Shown: piece after piece, positions 29,991 to 37,351 of the stretch | Position numbering within the stretch: position 1 is the stretch's first letter | Layout: each line of letters starts with the position of its first letter | Assembly: GCA_024228935.1 (NCBI GenBank) | Contig: JAAESX010000148.1 | Coordinates: 62,001 to 126,000, forward strand | Length of the DNA stretch: 64,000 nucleotides | Origin: Pseudomonadota bacterium | GTDB lineage: Bacteria > Myxococcota_A > UBA796 > CAJQPC01 | Direction: 5' to 3' | The notes under the pieces: generated by a model | Told to the model about the DNA's origin: nothing | What the model saw: the letters and a program-made list of their open reading frames with translations, nothing else | Databases searched by the model: none | Made by a program: the position numbers and the translations under genes

Positions 29991-30336
29991 CCGACAGCGC
30001 CTGACCGAAACGCACGAGCGTCGCAGCGCAGCCAGCCTGGCCATGGCGGACGTCGGTGTCGGGCTCCACTACGGAGACGTCAGCTACGGCAACATCGGCG
30101 CCCCCGGACGGCTGGACTTCACCGTCATCGGCTCGGCCGTGAACCTGGCCGCGCGCATCGAAGCCACGTGCGGAAAGCTCGGCGAGCCGGTGCTCGCCAG
30201 CTCGGCGTTCGTCGCGCGGACGCCTGGGTGGACCTCGTGCGGCTCCTTCGACATGAAGGGGGTCGCCGAGCCGGTCGAGGTGTTCAGGCCACCGACCGAC
30301 GCCAGACCGACGGGGACTGCCCCATTTCCCGCTTGA
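29991..30336 (+). pseudogene. C-terminal remnant of a class III adenylate/guanylate cyclase
   Basis: From about 29,990 one frame reads RLTETHERRSAASLAMAD, then VGVGLHYGDVSYGNIGAPG, RLDFTVIGSAVNLAARIEA and a C-terminal FDMKGVAEPVEVF, ending at TGA 30336. This is the second half of a class III cyclase domain, with the Asn and Arg of the catalytic site. The first half with both metal Asp residues is absent. No start codon or ribosome site serves it. It is joined to the FG-GAP gene by what looks like a deletion or a wrong join. Its end overlaps the AraC gene by 53 bases. Confidence 0.75.
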
Positions 30337-31186
30337 AGGCCTTGCTGAAGGCGGCCTCGGAGCTGTAGCCGACGAGCTGGGCGACCTCGAACATCCCGTG
30401 CTCGCCGTGGCGGAGCGCGCCACAGGCCAGCGTCATGCGCCAGCGCGTGATGTAGGCCGACGGCGACTCGCCGACAAGTGCCTGGAACCGTTCAACGAAC
30501 ACGGACATCGACATCCCTGCTCGAGCCGCGAGCGTCTTGGCCGTCCACGCCGTCTGCGGGTCGCTGTGGACGAGCGTGAGTGCCCGACCGATGCCCAGGC
30601 CCCCCAGCGCCTGGAGCCAGCGCGGTGGCTCCGGACGGCTCGCCAGCTTGCGCAGCACCTGGATGAACAAGACCTCGGCCAGGCGACCGACGATGGCGTC
30701 GCCAGCGGGCGCTCCGACCTCGGCCGCCAGCATCCGGAGGCTGGTGTCGAGCCACGGGGCCGTCTGATCCGAGCCCGTGTGCAGCACGCTGGGAAGCTGC
30801 CGCTGGATGAAGGTCCGCGCCTCGGGGTCGAACGACAGCGTCCCGCACAGGATGGAGGTGCGTGCGCCCGTCGCCCGATTGGTCAGGCACGGGAGCCCAT
30901 CGGGCCCGGGCTCGGAGGTGAACTGGGAGATGTGCCGGACATGACCCGTCTCCCGGTCGCTCAGGACATGGGACTGGCCGCGCATGAGCACCGCCAGGTC
31001 CCCCGTCTCCAGGTGGATGGGCGCCTCGCCTTCGGGACGCAGCCAGGCCTCCCCCGCCGTCACGACGTGGAAGATGGCCGCGTCACCGCCCGAGGTCTCG
31101 ACACCCCAGGGGGCGGCGAGCTCGGCTCGGGAGAAGATGCTGCCCTGGAGCCGGAGCTCCTTCAGCATCGGAGAGAGCGCTTCCAT
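30284..31186 (-). CDS. AraC family transcriptional regulator with cupin domain
   Basis: 300 residues. The N-terminal half is a cupin_6 sensor (PWGVETSGGDAAIFHVVTAG, then LETGDLAVLMRGQSHVL). The C-terminal half has two helix-turn-helix motifs, TAKTLAARAGMSMSVFVERF and FEVAQLVGYSSEAAFSKAFK, ending in GQSPSVWRR. It belongs to the group of AraC proteins that usually control a nearby oxidoreductase. No target is obvious; the GST and old yellow enzyme to the right are candidates. The downstream gene lies ten bases away on the same strand but is transcribed earlier. Confidence 0.92.
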   Translation of the reverse strand: MEALSPMLKELRLQGSIFSRAELAAPWGVETSGGDAAIFHVVTAGEAWLRPEGEAPIHLETGDLAVLMRGQSHVLSDRETGHVRHISQFTSEPGPDGLPCLTNRATGARTSILCGTLSFDPEARTFIQRQLPSVLHTGSDQTAPWLDTSLRMLAAEVGAPAGDAIVGRLAEVLFIQVLRKLASRPEPPRWLQALGGLGIGRALTLVHSDPQTAWTAKTLAARAGMSMSVFVERFQALVGESPSAYITRWRMTLACGALRHGEHGMFEVAQLVGYSSEAAFSKAFKREMGQSPSVWRRSVA

Positions 31187-31195
31187 CCGGCGATC

Positions 31196-31684
31196 CTATC
31201 GGACGCTGACGACGAAGCCGTACGCCAGCTCGTCGTCATTGCCGGGCAGCATCGACGGGGCGAGGGTCACCTGGCGCTTCCGCTCGTGGCCGTTCCGGTC
31301 GTTGATGGCGCGGGCCTCGACGAACGCATCGACGGCCAGGCCCGTGTTCATGACGAGGACGGACGCGAACATCAGGTTGAAGAGCATGGGGTCGTAGGTC
31401 TTGAGGCCCTCGCCGAAGAAGGCGTGGGACTGCTCGACGACGGTCAGACCGACGGCGCCGACCGCCAGCGTGGCGCCCAGCCCCGGCCGCTCACCGTTGT
31501 AGAGGTACCCGGTTCCGGGCAGGACCCAGTTCAGGCCCGCGGCCAAAAGCGGGCTGCGGCGGCGGGGGGTCTTCACGGCGTCCGCGGTATAGTCGGCGAG
31601 GACCGTCGGCTTGACGATGAAGGTGTCGGAAGCGGTCAGCTCCGAGGCGGAAGCGGTCGCGGCGATCAGGGTGGTGAGGAGCAT
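31196..31684 (-). CDS. Small exported/membrane protein, unknown function
   Basis: 162 residues from ATG 31684. The N-terminus MLLTTLIAATASASELTAS is a short signal peptide with no basic residue, cleaved after ASA. A central patch NWVLPGTGYLYNGERPGLGA followed by a hydrophobic helix resembles the motif of DUF5683/TM2-like proteins. A second helix is at MLFNLMFASVLVMNTGLA. The frame is open further upstream, but that sequence is the terminator hairpin. Role unknown. Confidence 0.7.
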   Translation of the reverse strand: MLLTTLIAATASASELTASDTFIVKPTVLADYTADAVKTPRRRSPLLAAGLNWVLPGTGYLYNGERPGLGATLAVGAVGLTVVEQSHAFFGEGLKTYDPMLFNLMFASVLVMNTGLAVDAFVEARAINDRNGHERKRQVTLAPSMLPGNDDELAYGFVVSVR

Positions 31685-31719
31685 GGCGGGACTCTCGTTC
31701 GGGTTCCCCACAACGTAGA

Positions 31720-31762
31720 AAGTCCGCCGGACGACTCCCATGAGGGGGCGTCCGGCGGACTT
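31720..31762 (-). terminator. Rho-independent terminator-like hairpin behind the GST gene
   Basis: A perfect 14-bp inverted repeat, AAGTCCGCCGGACG and its complement, with a 15-base loop. Read on the minus strand it lies 23 bases after the GST stop and is followed by CTTTCTAC, a short U-rich tail. It fits an intrinsic terminator separating the GST gene from the next one. The U run is weak, so termination may be partial. Confidence 0.65.
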
Positions 31763-31784
31763 GTCCGAGCGTCCGAGAGTACGC

Positions 31785-32396
31785 TCAGTCGAGCCAGGAG
31801 CGGACCGCCGGGTGCGCGTCGACCGCGGCGTGCAGCGCGGCCAGCTTGGGCCACTTCTCGAACAGTTCCAGTGAGATGTTGTCGTACATCCCACCCAGGT
31901 ACGCCCGCAGGATGGTGTACAGCTTCAGGTCCACGACGTGGAGCGTGTCCCCCGCGACGAACGGCCCGACGACCTCCGACGAGACCGTCTCGGCCCACTG
32001 AGACAGCCACCCGGCGGCGAACGCCTCGCGCGCGGCCTTCTTCTCGTCGTCGGAGAGTCCCCGGCCGGGCACCTTGTTCCGCAGGTCCTCGACCGAGTTC
32101 ATCAGCGCCTCGTGCCGGGCCGCCGTGACCAGGTCCGTCGGGTGCAGCCCATGCTTCCGGCCGACGTAGCAGAGGATGGGCGAGCTGTGCGCCAGCTTCA
32201 GGTCGCCGTCCTCAAGTACGGGCAACGCGCCGTACGGGAGCGTCGGCTTGAGGGCCAGCCACTCGGCTCGCTTGATCCGGTCGTCCTCGAACTCGACACG
32301 GGCGACGTTCAGGGCGAGACGGCACTCGAGGCCACGCGAGCCATCGAAGTCGAAATAGGTCAGCTTGGGCCTGCAGATCCTCCTTGCAGTTCGCAA
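31785..32396 (-). CDS. Glutathione S-transferase, sigma/alpha-like; start codon apparently altered
   Basis: About 195-203 residues. The N-domain is PKLTYFDFDGSRGLECRLAL with the catalytic Tyr of alpha/sigma GSTs. The glutathione site is GALPVLEDGDLKLAHSSPIL, and a full helical C-domain follows. Homologues begin M-P-K-L-T-Y-F. A strong ribosome site AAGGAGG (32385-32379) is followed six bases later by AGG at 32372, exactly where ATG should be. The given start is the upstream TTG at 32396, the first legal codon, although it has no ribosome site and adds eight odd residues. A T-to-G change in the start codon is the simplest reading. Confidence 0.82.
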   Translation of the reverse strand: MRTARRICRPKLTYFDFDGSRGLECRLALNVARVEFEDDRIKRAEWLALKPTLPYGALPVLEDGDLKLAHSSPILCYVGRKHGLHPTDLVTAARHEALMNSVEDLRNKVPGRGLSDDEKKAAREAFAAGWLSQWAETVSSEVVGPFVAGDTLHVVDLKLYTILRAYLGGMYDNISLELFEKWPKLAALHAAVDAHPAVRSWLD

Positions 32397-32406
32397 GCAA
32401 CATGCC

Positions 32407-32535
32407 TCAGCGCACCTCGAGCACCACGGACTCCTCGAGCTCGGACGCGCGCACCGTCAGCCACCAGCCGTAGTCCACGTCCGGCGGCGTCGGAGGTTCG
32501 GGTGCGCAGCCGGACGCGACCAGGAGCAGCAGCAT
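32407..32535 (-). CDS. 42-residue predicted lipoprotein
   Basis: The ATG overlaps the upstream stop as TGATG. The product MLLLLVASGCAPEPPTPPD has a lipobox with Cys at residue 10, then a Pro-rich linker and a short acidic tail. If real it is a tiny membrane-anchored peptide. Coupling to the larger upstream gene supports expression. No family known; it may also be a chance reading frame. Confidence 0.5.
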   Translation of the reverse strand: MLLLLVASGCAPEPPTPPDVDYGWWLTVRASELEESVVLEVR

Positions 32536-33005
32536 CAGTCGTCTCCGTACACGGTCCGGCAGCCCCCATCGACCCAGGCGATGGCGCGGGCGCGGGTGAG
32601 CTTCAGGTGCGCCGGACAGCTCGCCCGGCCGAGCTCGACACCGGCCAGGCTCGAGCACACGAGCTCGCCCTCGGGCTCGACCTCGTCGGGGATGACGTCG
32701 AACACGACGCGAACCCGCTCACCGCTCGCCACGTTGACGTCCAGGCTCACGCGGTGGGCTCGCCGGATCTGCTGGGCGCTCCGCCGAAGGACATCGCTGG
32801 CGGCCTTCACCTGCGTCCGGAAGTCCGCTTTGTTGAGCGGTTTCGGGTCCTTCTTGTTCCGCCCCATCGTCCACGGGACGATCAGCACGGGCTCGTCCCG
32901 ACCGTCCGGGGTCATGGCCAGTGCCCAGCCCCCACCGTCCTCGTTGTCGACGATCTCGGCGGTCCAGCCCATTCCCCGCCACGTGCGCTCTTCGGTCGTG
33001 CTCAT
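32535..33005 (-). CDS. Hypothetical protein, 156 residues
   Basis: Not recognised. Mostly beta-strand in pattern at the N-terminus (GWALAMTPDGRDEPVLIVPW), then a basic helix (FRTQVKAASDVLRRSAQQIRR) and a C-terminal part with three cysteines. No signal peptide. The basic middle could bind nucleic acid or a partner, but that is speculation. It is coupled by TGATG to the 42-residue lipoprotein. Confidence 0.6.
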   Translation of the reverse strand: MSTTEERTWRGMGWTAEIVDNEDGGGWALAMTPDGRDEPVLIVPWTMGRNKKDPKPLNKADFRTQVKAASDVLRRSAQQIRRAHRVSLDVNVASGERVRVVFDVIPDEVEPEGELVCSSLAGVELGRASCPAHLKLTRARAIAWVDGGCRTVYGDD

Positions 33006-33018
33006 GACCGAGGTTGTA

Positions 33019-34107
33019 TCAGGCGGGATCGAGCGTCGGATAGTCGTTGTAGCCCTTGGCGCCGGGTGCGTAGAACGTCCCGAAGTCCGGGTCGTTGAGC
33101 GCAGCGCGTTCGCGCAGTCGGGTCACCAGATCGGGGTTCGAGATGAACGGCCGACCGAAGGCGACGAGCTGCCCCCGACCGGCAGCCAGATCGGCGTCCG
33201 CCCTGTCCCGGTCGTACCCACCCGAGAGGATGATGGACCCACCGAAGGCCTGCCCCATCGCGGCCTTGAGCTCGGCCGCCACCGGGGGCGCTCCCATGCT
33301 GCTGTGGTCGACGAGGTGCAGATACGCCAGTTCCACCGCTCCGAGCTCACCCGCCAGCCAGGTGAAGTCTCCGGCGACGGCGTCCCAGGGCAGGATCCCG
33401 TTGAAGACACCGCCGGGCGACAAGCGGATCCCGACGCGCTCGGAACCGATGGCCTGGACCACACGCCGCGCGACGGTCAGCGCGAACCGGGCGCGTCCGG
33501 CGAGGTCCCCTCCCCACCCGTCCGTCCGCAAGTTGCTGTTCGGGCTCAGGAACTGGTCGATCAGGTAGCCGTTTGCGCCATGCAGCTCGATCAGGTCGAA
33601 GCCCGCGTCCACCGCGTTCCGAGCCGCCTCGACATAGCCCTGGACGGCCGCTTCGATCTCCGCCTCGGTCATCGCCCGCGCCACGGGGTGAGGCTGCGGT
33701 CCTTCCTGGTCGGTGTACATCTCGCCGTCGAGGGGGACAGCGCTGGGAGCCAGGAGCTCGGCCCCCTCGGGCTGGTTGAGCGGGTGACCGACGCGACCGG
33801 TGTGCATGAGCTGGATGGCGATCCGGCCGCCACGGGCGTGCACGGCGTCCGTGACCTCGCTCCAGGCGGCGGCCTGCTCGACCGACCAGATGCCAGGGAT
33901 GCGCGCGTACCCACATCCGTTCGCATCGGGGGCCGTGCCCTCGGTGATGAGCAGCCCCGCATCGGCTCGGGCAGCGTAGTGCTCGGCCATGATCGGCGTG
34001 GGGGTGTGGTCCGGCGTCGCCCGAGAGCGGGTCATCGGCGCCATGACGACACGATTGGACAGCCTGAGGGTGCCGAGCAGGTGGGGGCTGAACAGGGGCG
34101 AGGACAT
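33019..34107 (-). CDS. nemA: Alkene reductase / N-ethylmaleimide reductase (old yellow enzyme family)
   Basis: 362-residue FMN enzyme that reduces activated C=C bonds with NAD(P)H. Motifs: LGTLRLSNRVVMAPMTRSRA at the start, GLLITEGTAPD, the ligand-binding ELHGANGYLIDQFLSP, RTDGWGGD and the phosphate-binding LVAFGRPFISNPDL. Length fits NemA/XenA-type proteins. The upstream spacer holds two inverted repeats (34152-34166 and 34176-34213), likely operators for an electrophile-sensing repressor. No repressor gene is adjacent. Confidence 0.93.
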   Translation of the reverse strand: MSSPLFSPHLLGTLRLSNRVVMAPMTRSRATPDHTPTPIMAEHYAARADAGLLITEGTAPDANGCGYARIPGIWSVEQAAAWSEVTDAVHARGGRIAIQLMHTGRVGHPLNQPEGAELLAPSAVPLDGEMYTDQEGPQPHPVARAMTEAEIEAAVQGYVEAARNAVDAGFDLIELHGANGYLIDQFLSPNSNLRTDGWGGDLAGRARFALTVARRVVQAIGSERVGIRLSPGGVFNGILPWDAVAGDFTWLAGELGAVELAYLHLVDHSSMGAPPVAAELKAAMGQAFGGSIILSGGYDRDRADADLAAGRGQLVAFGRPFISNPDLVTRLRERAALNDPDFGTFYAPGAKGYNDYPTLDPA

Positions 34108-34151
34108 CGAGGACTCCGTGGATGGAGCCGTTCTACGACCGGGTTCCGAGC

Positions 34152-34166
34152 GAGACAACCCGTCTC
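34152..34166. promoter_or_regulatory. Candidate operator: GAGAC-N5-GTCTC
   Basis: A 5-bp inverted repeat with a five-base spacer, 45-59 bases upstream of the nemA start codon. The core AGAC-N5-GTCT recalls the AGAC/GTCT half sites of NemR-type TetR operators. Only the position and symmetry support it. Confidence 0.4.
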
Positions 34167-34175
34167 CTCCGGGCA

Positions 34176-34213
34176 GCACCTGACCGAAAGCCGCACAGGT
34201 CGCAGTCAGGTGC
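34176..34213. promoter_or_regulatory. 9-bp inverted repeat in the divergent spacer
   Basis: GCACCTGAC at 34176-34184 is repeated inverted as GTCAGGTGC at 34205-34213, with 20 bases between. Half-site centres are 29 bp apart, close to three helical turns, so a dimer pair could bind one face. It lies between nemA and the divergent membrane protein and could control either. Confidence 0.4.
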
Positions 34214-34263
34214 CCGGCGCGCTGGACTGGTCCGACCCTTGGACGACCGGGTAGGACTGGAGC

Positions 34264-35004
34264 ATGAGCACCACTGTCATCGCGTCGCGACACGGCGCCC
34301 GGCTGCACGTGCTGCCCGCTGGCACGGCGCCGCTGGACGTCGATGCGGTGCGACGCGTGCTGGCCCGACACGGGCTGGGGCTCGTCGAAGGGGCCGAGCT
34401 CCCGACGGCGAACGAGTTCATCGCCGCCCAGGACCTGGATCCCGCTGCAGCCGGCCGGTTGGCGGAAGATCTGCGCGCCATCGGCCTGACGGTGCGCGTC
34501 GTCAACCGGACCGGGCTGACGACCAGCAACCGGATGGCGCTGGCCACATCCGCCCACGCCGCCATCGGGCTCGCCGGCGTCATGGCCCTGTCCGCGGGCG
34601 CGATTGGCCTGGCCGAAGGCAACGTCCTGGTCGCCGCGGCGATGCTGGCCCTCGGCGTCGTGGCGTCGGGTCTGTCCCTCACCAACATCGTGTCCCTGCT
34701 CAGGAGCGGCGGGAACCGGCTCCTGGTCGCGGGCACCACGAGCGAGGCGCCGCTCCTCACCGAGAAGCTCGCGGATCTGAGCGAAGGACTGCCCGAGCAC
34801 CTGGCGGAGCCACTGCTCGAGCGGGCCAGGCGGCTCGAGGCCCACGCACGGCAGGACCCCGAGGGAGAGGCGGCGCGGGAGCTCCAGCAGCTTGTCGACG
34901 AGCTCGGCCAGTCGAAGGACCAGGCGGCGGCGGACGAGGCCCGCGAGCTGCGAGCTGAGCTCGCCCGGGCCCGCCGAGCGATGAAGGAGACCCAAGGGCG
35001 CTAA
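34264..35004 (+). CDS. Membrane protein of unknown function with C-terminal coiled coil
   Basis: 246 residues. An N-terminal soluble part of about 85 residues is followed by two adjacent membrane helices (AIGLAGVMALSAGAIGLA and VLVAAAMLALGVVASGLSL). A long charged helical tail after residue 160 ends in DEARELRAELARARRAMK and is likely coiled coil. No family recognised. It is convergent with the methyltransferase gene, the two stops overlapping by four bases. Confidence 0.68.
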   Translation: MSTTVIASRHGARLHVLPAGTAPLDVDAVRRVLARHGLGLVEGAELPTANEFIAAQDLDPAAAGRLAEDLRAIGLTVRVVNRTGLTTSNRMALATSAHAAIGLAGVMALSAGAIGLAEGNVLVAAAMLALGVVASGLSLTNIVSLLRSGGNRLLVAGTTSEAPLLTEKLADLSEGLPEHLAEPLLERARRLEAHARQDPEGEAARELQQLVDELGQSKDQAAADEARELRAELARARRAMKETQGR

Positions 35005-36038
35005 GCGGGAGCCAGCTCCCAGACCTCGACCTTCTCCCGCGTCTTGCGCCGGCGGCCGTCCGCATCCTTCGACGCCTTCACCTTGCGCGCGAGCTTCTGG
35101 ACGAGCGTGAACCGCCCTCGCTCCAGCTCCACCTCGAAGGGATGCGCCACGTCCGGCTGCACGAGCTGCATCACGTTCGAGTAGATGAGCACGACCCTTC
35201 CCTCGGGCGAGACCCGGGCACGAGCCTGCTCGAAGAACCTCTCGAAGAGCCCCTCGGTCCAGTACAGCGCGCCATCGACGCCCCCGTCCACGTCCCCTCG
35301 AATCCATGGCGGGTTGAAGACGACCAGGTCCACGGCGTCACCCTCGCCGAGCAGGTCGCCCACGCGCAGCTCGATGGGCGCCGGGTTGCGGACCAGCTCG
35401 CGGCGCACGCTCTCGATGGCGTTGGGGTTCTGGTCGGTGGCCAGGACGTGCTCGAAGCCCGCGCGACACAGCATCCAGGCCAGCACGCCGCAGCCGGTGC
35501 CCACGTCGACCGCGCGGGTCTTCGCGCCTCGGTACTGGCTGAGCCAGGTCGCGAACAGCTCGAGGTGCGAGGTCCGCGTCGGGAAGTAGGTGCCGTAGAA
35601 CGGGTGGACGCGACGCCCCAGGACCGCGAGCTGCACGCCGTCGACGTACCGCTGCCAGGCGCCGTTCAGCTCCTGGACCTGGACCAGGGGCAGCAGGAAG
35701 TCCGACGCGTCCGGGTACAGCTCGTCGAGGAACCCGATCGAGGGCGGGTTCGGCCAGTCGACCCGCCCACGTCGGATCGGCGCCAACAGGCGAAGCGAGG
35801 CCTCCCGGAACGCCCGCCGGAACGCCTGCCGGGCCGCGAACGGCGCCGAGGCGCTCGGCGGACGCAGGAGTCGGTGCAGGGCATCGAGGATGTCCGCGCC
35901 GGTCCCGTACTGGTCGGTGACCACCAGGAGCTCGCCGTCGAGCAGGCGCTCAGCGGCCCGGCGCGGAGAGCGGCTACGGTCGACCGGGATGGCTTCGGGG
36001 GCCGTGACGGGTTCGGGTCGATGGAGTGCGGACCGCAT
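35001..36038 (-). CDS. Class I SAM-dependent methyltransferase (PrmC/RsmC-like NPPW type)
   Basis: 345 residues from ATG 36038. The Rossmann methyltransferase core has motif I AVDVGTGCGVLAWML and motif IV VVFNPPWIRG; NPPW/NPPY marks enzymes that methylate a planar amide or amine, such as glutamine of release factors or N6-adenine/N2-guanine in RNA. The N-terminal 130 residues are unlike PrmC. A C-terminal basic stretch KVKASKDADGRRRKTRE may bind RNA. Target unknown. Confidence 0.83.
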   Translation of the reverse strand: MRSALHRPEPVTAPEAIPVDRSRSPRRAAERLLDGELLVVTDQYGTGADILDALHRLLRPPSASAPFAARQAFRRAFREASLRLLAPIRRGRVDWPNPPSIGFLDELYPDASDFLLPLVQVQELNGAWQRYVDGVQLAVLGRRVHPFYGTYFPTRTSHLELFATWLSQYRGAKTRAVDVGTGCGVLAWMLCRAGFEHVLATDQNPNAIESVRRELVRNPAPIELRVGDLLGEGDAVDLVVFNPPWIRGDVDGGVDGALYWTEGLFERFFEQARARVSPEGRVVLIYSNVMQLVQPDVAHPFEVELERGRFTLVQKLARKVKASKDADGRRRKTREKVEVWELAPA

Positions 36039-36075
36039 GCATTGTCGGATATCCCGCACACCTGGAGGGAGACCC

Positions 36076-36552
36076 ATGCTGTTGTCGATGACCGCACTGG
36101 CGCACGCGGCGCCGATCGCGGGCACCTACGCGCTGGCCGCCACACCGGACGAGGTCGAAGCCACACTCGACACCGCGATCGACGGCGCCGTCGCGGAGTT
36201 CCCCTCGATGATCCAGGGCATCGCCCGGGGCCGCTTGGAGAACGCGGCGCATCACTGCCAGACCTACGTGCTCCAAGCGACCGAGGACAGCTGGTCCAAC
36301 CAGTGCGACTCCATGCCGCCGCTGGAGCGCCCGATGGATGGGACCGCAGCCACCGTCGACGTCCGCGGCAAGACGGTGGAGGTCTCGGTGCGGCGCAAGG
36401 GCGACGTCGTCCGGCAGCAGCTGAAGGCCGAGAGTGGCACCCGGACCAACACCTTCCGCTTCGTCGATGACGAGGTCCTCCTGACGGTGAGCGTGGCCAG
36501 CGCCAGCCTGGACAAGCCGATGGAGTGGACGCTCCGCTACGTCAAGCAGTAG
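36076..36552 (+). CDS. Small exported protein of unknown function
   Basis: 158 residues with a strong ribosome site (GGAGGGA) seven bases before the ATG. The signal MLLSMTALAHA is only 11 residues, with no basic residue, cleaved before APIAG. The mature part has two cysteines (HHCQTYV and NQCDSMP), enough for one disulfide, and a beta-rich C-terminal half. No family recognised. It is divergent from the methyltransferase with 37 bases between. Confidence 0.72.
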   Translation: MLLSMTALAHAAPIAGTYALAATPDEVEATLDTAIDGAVAEFPSMIQGIARGRLENAAHHCQTYVLQATEDSWSNQCDSMPPLERPMDGTAATVDVRGKTVEVSVRRKGDVVRQQLKAESGTRTNTFRFVDDEVLLTVSVASASLDKPMEWTLRYVKQ

Positions 36553-36601
36553 GCCCGTCCGAAGGCTGGCGTCCCTCGCCGCACGCTGACGTTGTAGATT
36601 C

Positions 36602-36616
36602 CCGGTCCTCGACCGG
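36602..36616. other. Short hairpin in the spacer before the SUMF1-like gene
   Basis: CCGGTC-CTC-GACCGG forms a 6-bp stem with a three-base loop. Nine bases on, an ATG at 36625 opens a 17-codon reading frame (MRVLLPASPDACTVFET) that stops two bases before the next gene's GTG. The hairpin and mini-frame could be a leader controlling the next gene. Nothing else in the 127-base spacer is recognisable. Confidence 0.3.
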
Positions 36617-36679
36617 AGTCCTCGATGCGCGTCCTGCTCCCCGCCTCCCCCGACGCCTGCACGGTCTTCGAGACCTGAC

Positions 36680-37351
36680 GTGGATCTCTTCACGCTGATC
36701 CCAGCCGGGCCCCTGGTCCTGGGCATCCCGCTCTCCGAAGAGCCGCCGGTCGAGCACGCCATCGCGGCCTACAAGCTCTCAAAGAGCCACATGACAGTCG
36801 AACAGTTCCAGGCATCTGCGCCGCCAGAGACGGACCCGGCGGCGTGGCGAACGGTCACCGACGACCCGCGCTGCAACCTGGGCTCCGAGCGCGCCGACCA
36901 CCCCGCCAACTGCGTGAACTGGTACCACGCGAAGGCCTGGTGCGAGCACAACGACATGCGGCTGCCGACCGAGGCGGAGTGGGAGCACGCCGCGCGAGCC
37001 GGCACCACGTCGCGCTACTGGTGGGGCGGGGAGTTCGACGCCAACAGGCTCAACTCCTGCGCGAGCGAGACCTGCGAGGCCACCATCCCCGCCGTCACCG
37101 AGGGCCCGCGCTGCAACGCCTGGGGCGTGTGTGACGCCAGCGGCCAGCTCTGGGAGTGGACGCTGACGACCTGGGACGCTTCCCCCCACGCGACCGAGAT
37201 CGACCCGGCTGCGACCGTCGGGCTGATGCGCGGTGGCTCGATGGTCGCCAAGGGGGGCGATGCCGTGCTCGATGTGGCCTACCGGAGCGACCTGAACCTG
37301 GCGAGCTCGAACTTCTACATGGGCTTCCGCTGCGTGGCCGAGGCACCTTGA
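36680..37351 (+). CDS. Formylglycine-generating enzyme/SUMF1-like (FGE-sulfatase domain) protein
   Basis: 223 residues from GTG. The FGE-sulfatase fold is shown by YKLSKSHMTVEQFQAS, NCVNWYHAKAWCEHNDMRLPTEAEWEHAARAG, VCDASGQLWEWT, LMRGGSMVAKG and MGFRCV. The copper-binding cysteine pair of true FGE is not evident, so it is probably one of the many non-catalytic or substrate-binding relatives. It is shorter than FGE proper and lacks a signal peptide. Its stop overlaps the ATG of the large lipoprotein (TGATG), so the two are coupled. Confidence 0.8.
   Translation: MDLFTLIPAGPLVLGIPLSEEPPVEHAIAAYKLSKSHMTVEQFQASAPPETDPAAWRTVTDDPRCNLGSERADHPANCVNWYHAKAWCEHNDMRLPTEAEWEHAARAGTTSRYWWGGEFDANRLNSCASETCEATIPAVTEGPRCNAWGVCDASGQLWEWTLTTWDASPHATEIDPAATVGLMRGGSMVAKGGDAVLDVAYRSDLNLASSNFYMGFRCVAEAP

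Noticed and set aside
31720..31762. 14-bp inverted repeat considered as a transposon end or attachment site
   Set aside because: It is a single hairpin behind a stop codon with a U-rich tail and no transposase or duplicated target, which fits a terminator better.
36625..36678. 17-codon frame MRVLLPASPDACTVFET before the SUMF1-like gene as a small lipoprotein
   Set aside because: PDAC is not a lipobox, and its product is too short to be folded. It is mentioned only with the nearby hairpin.
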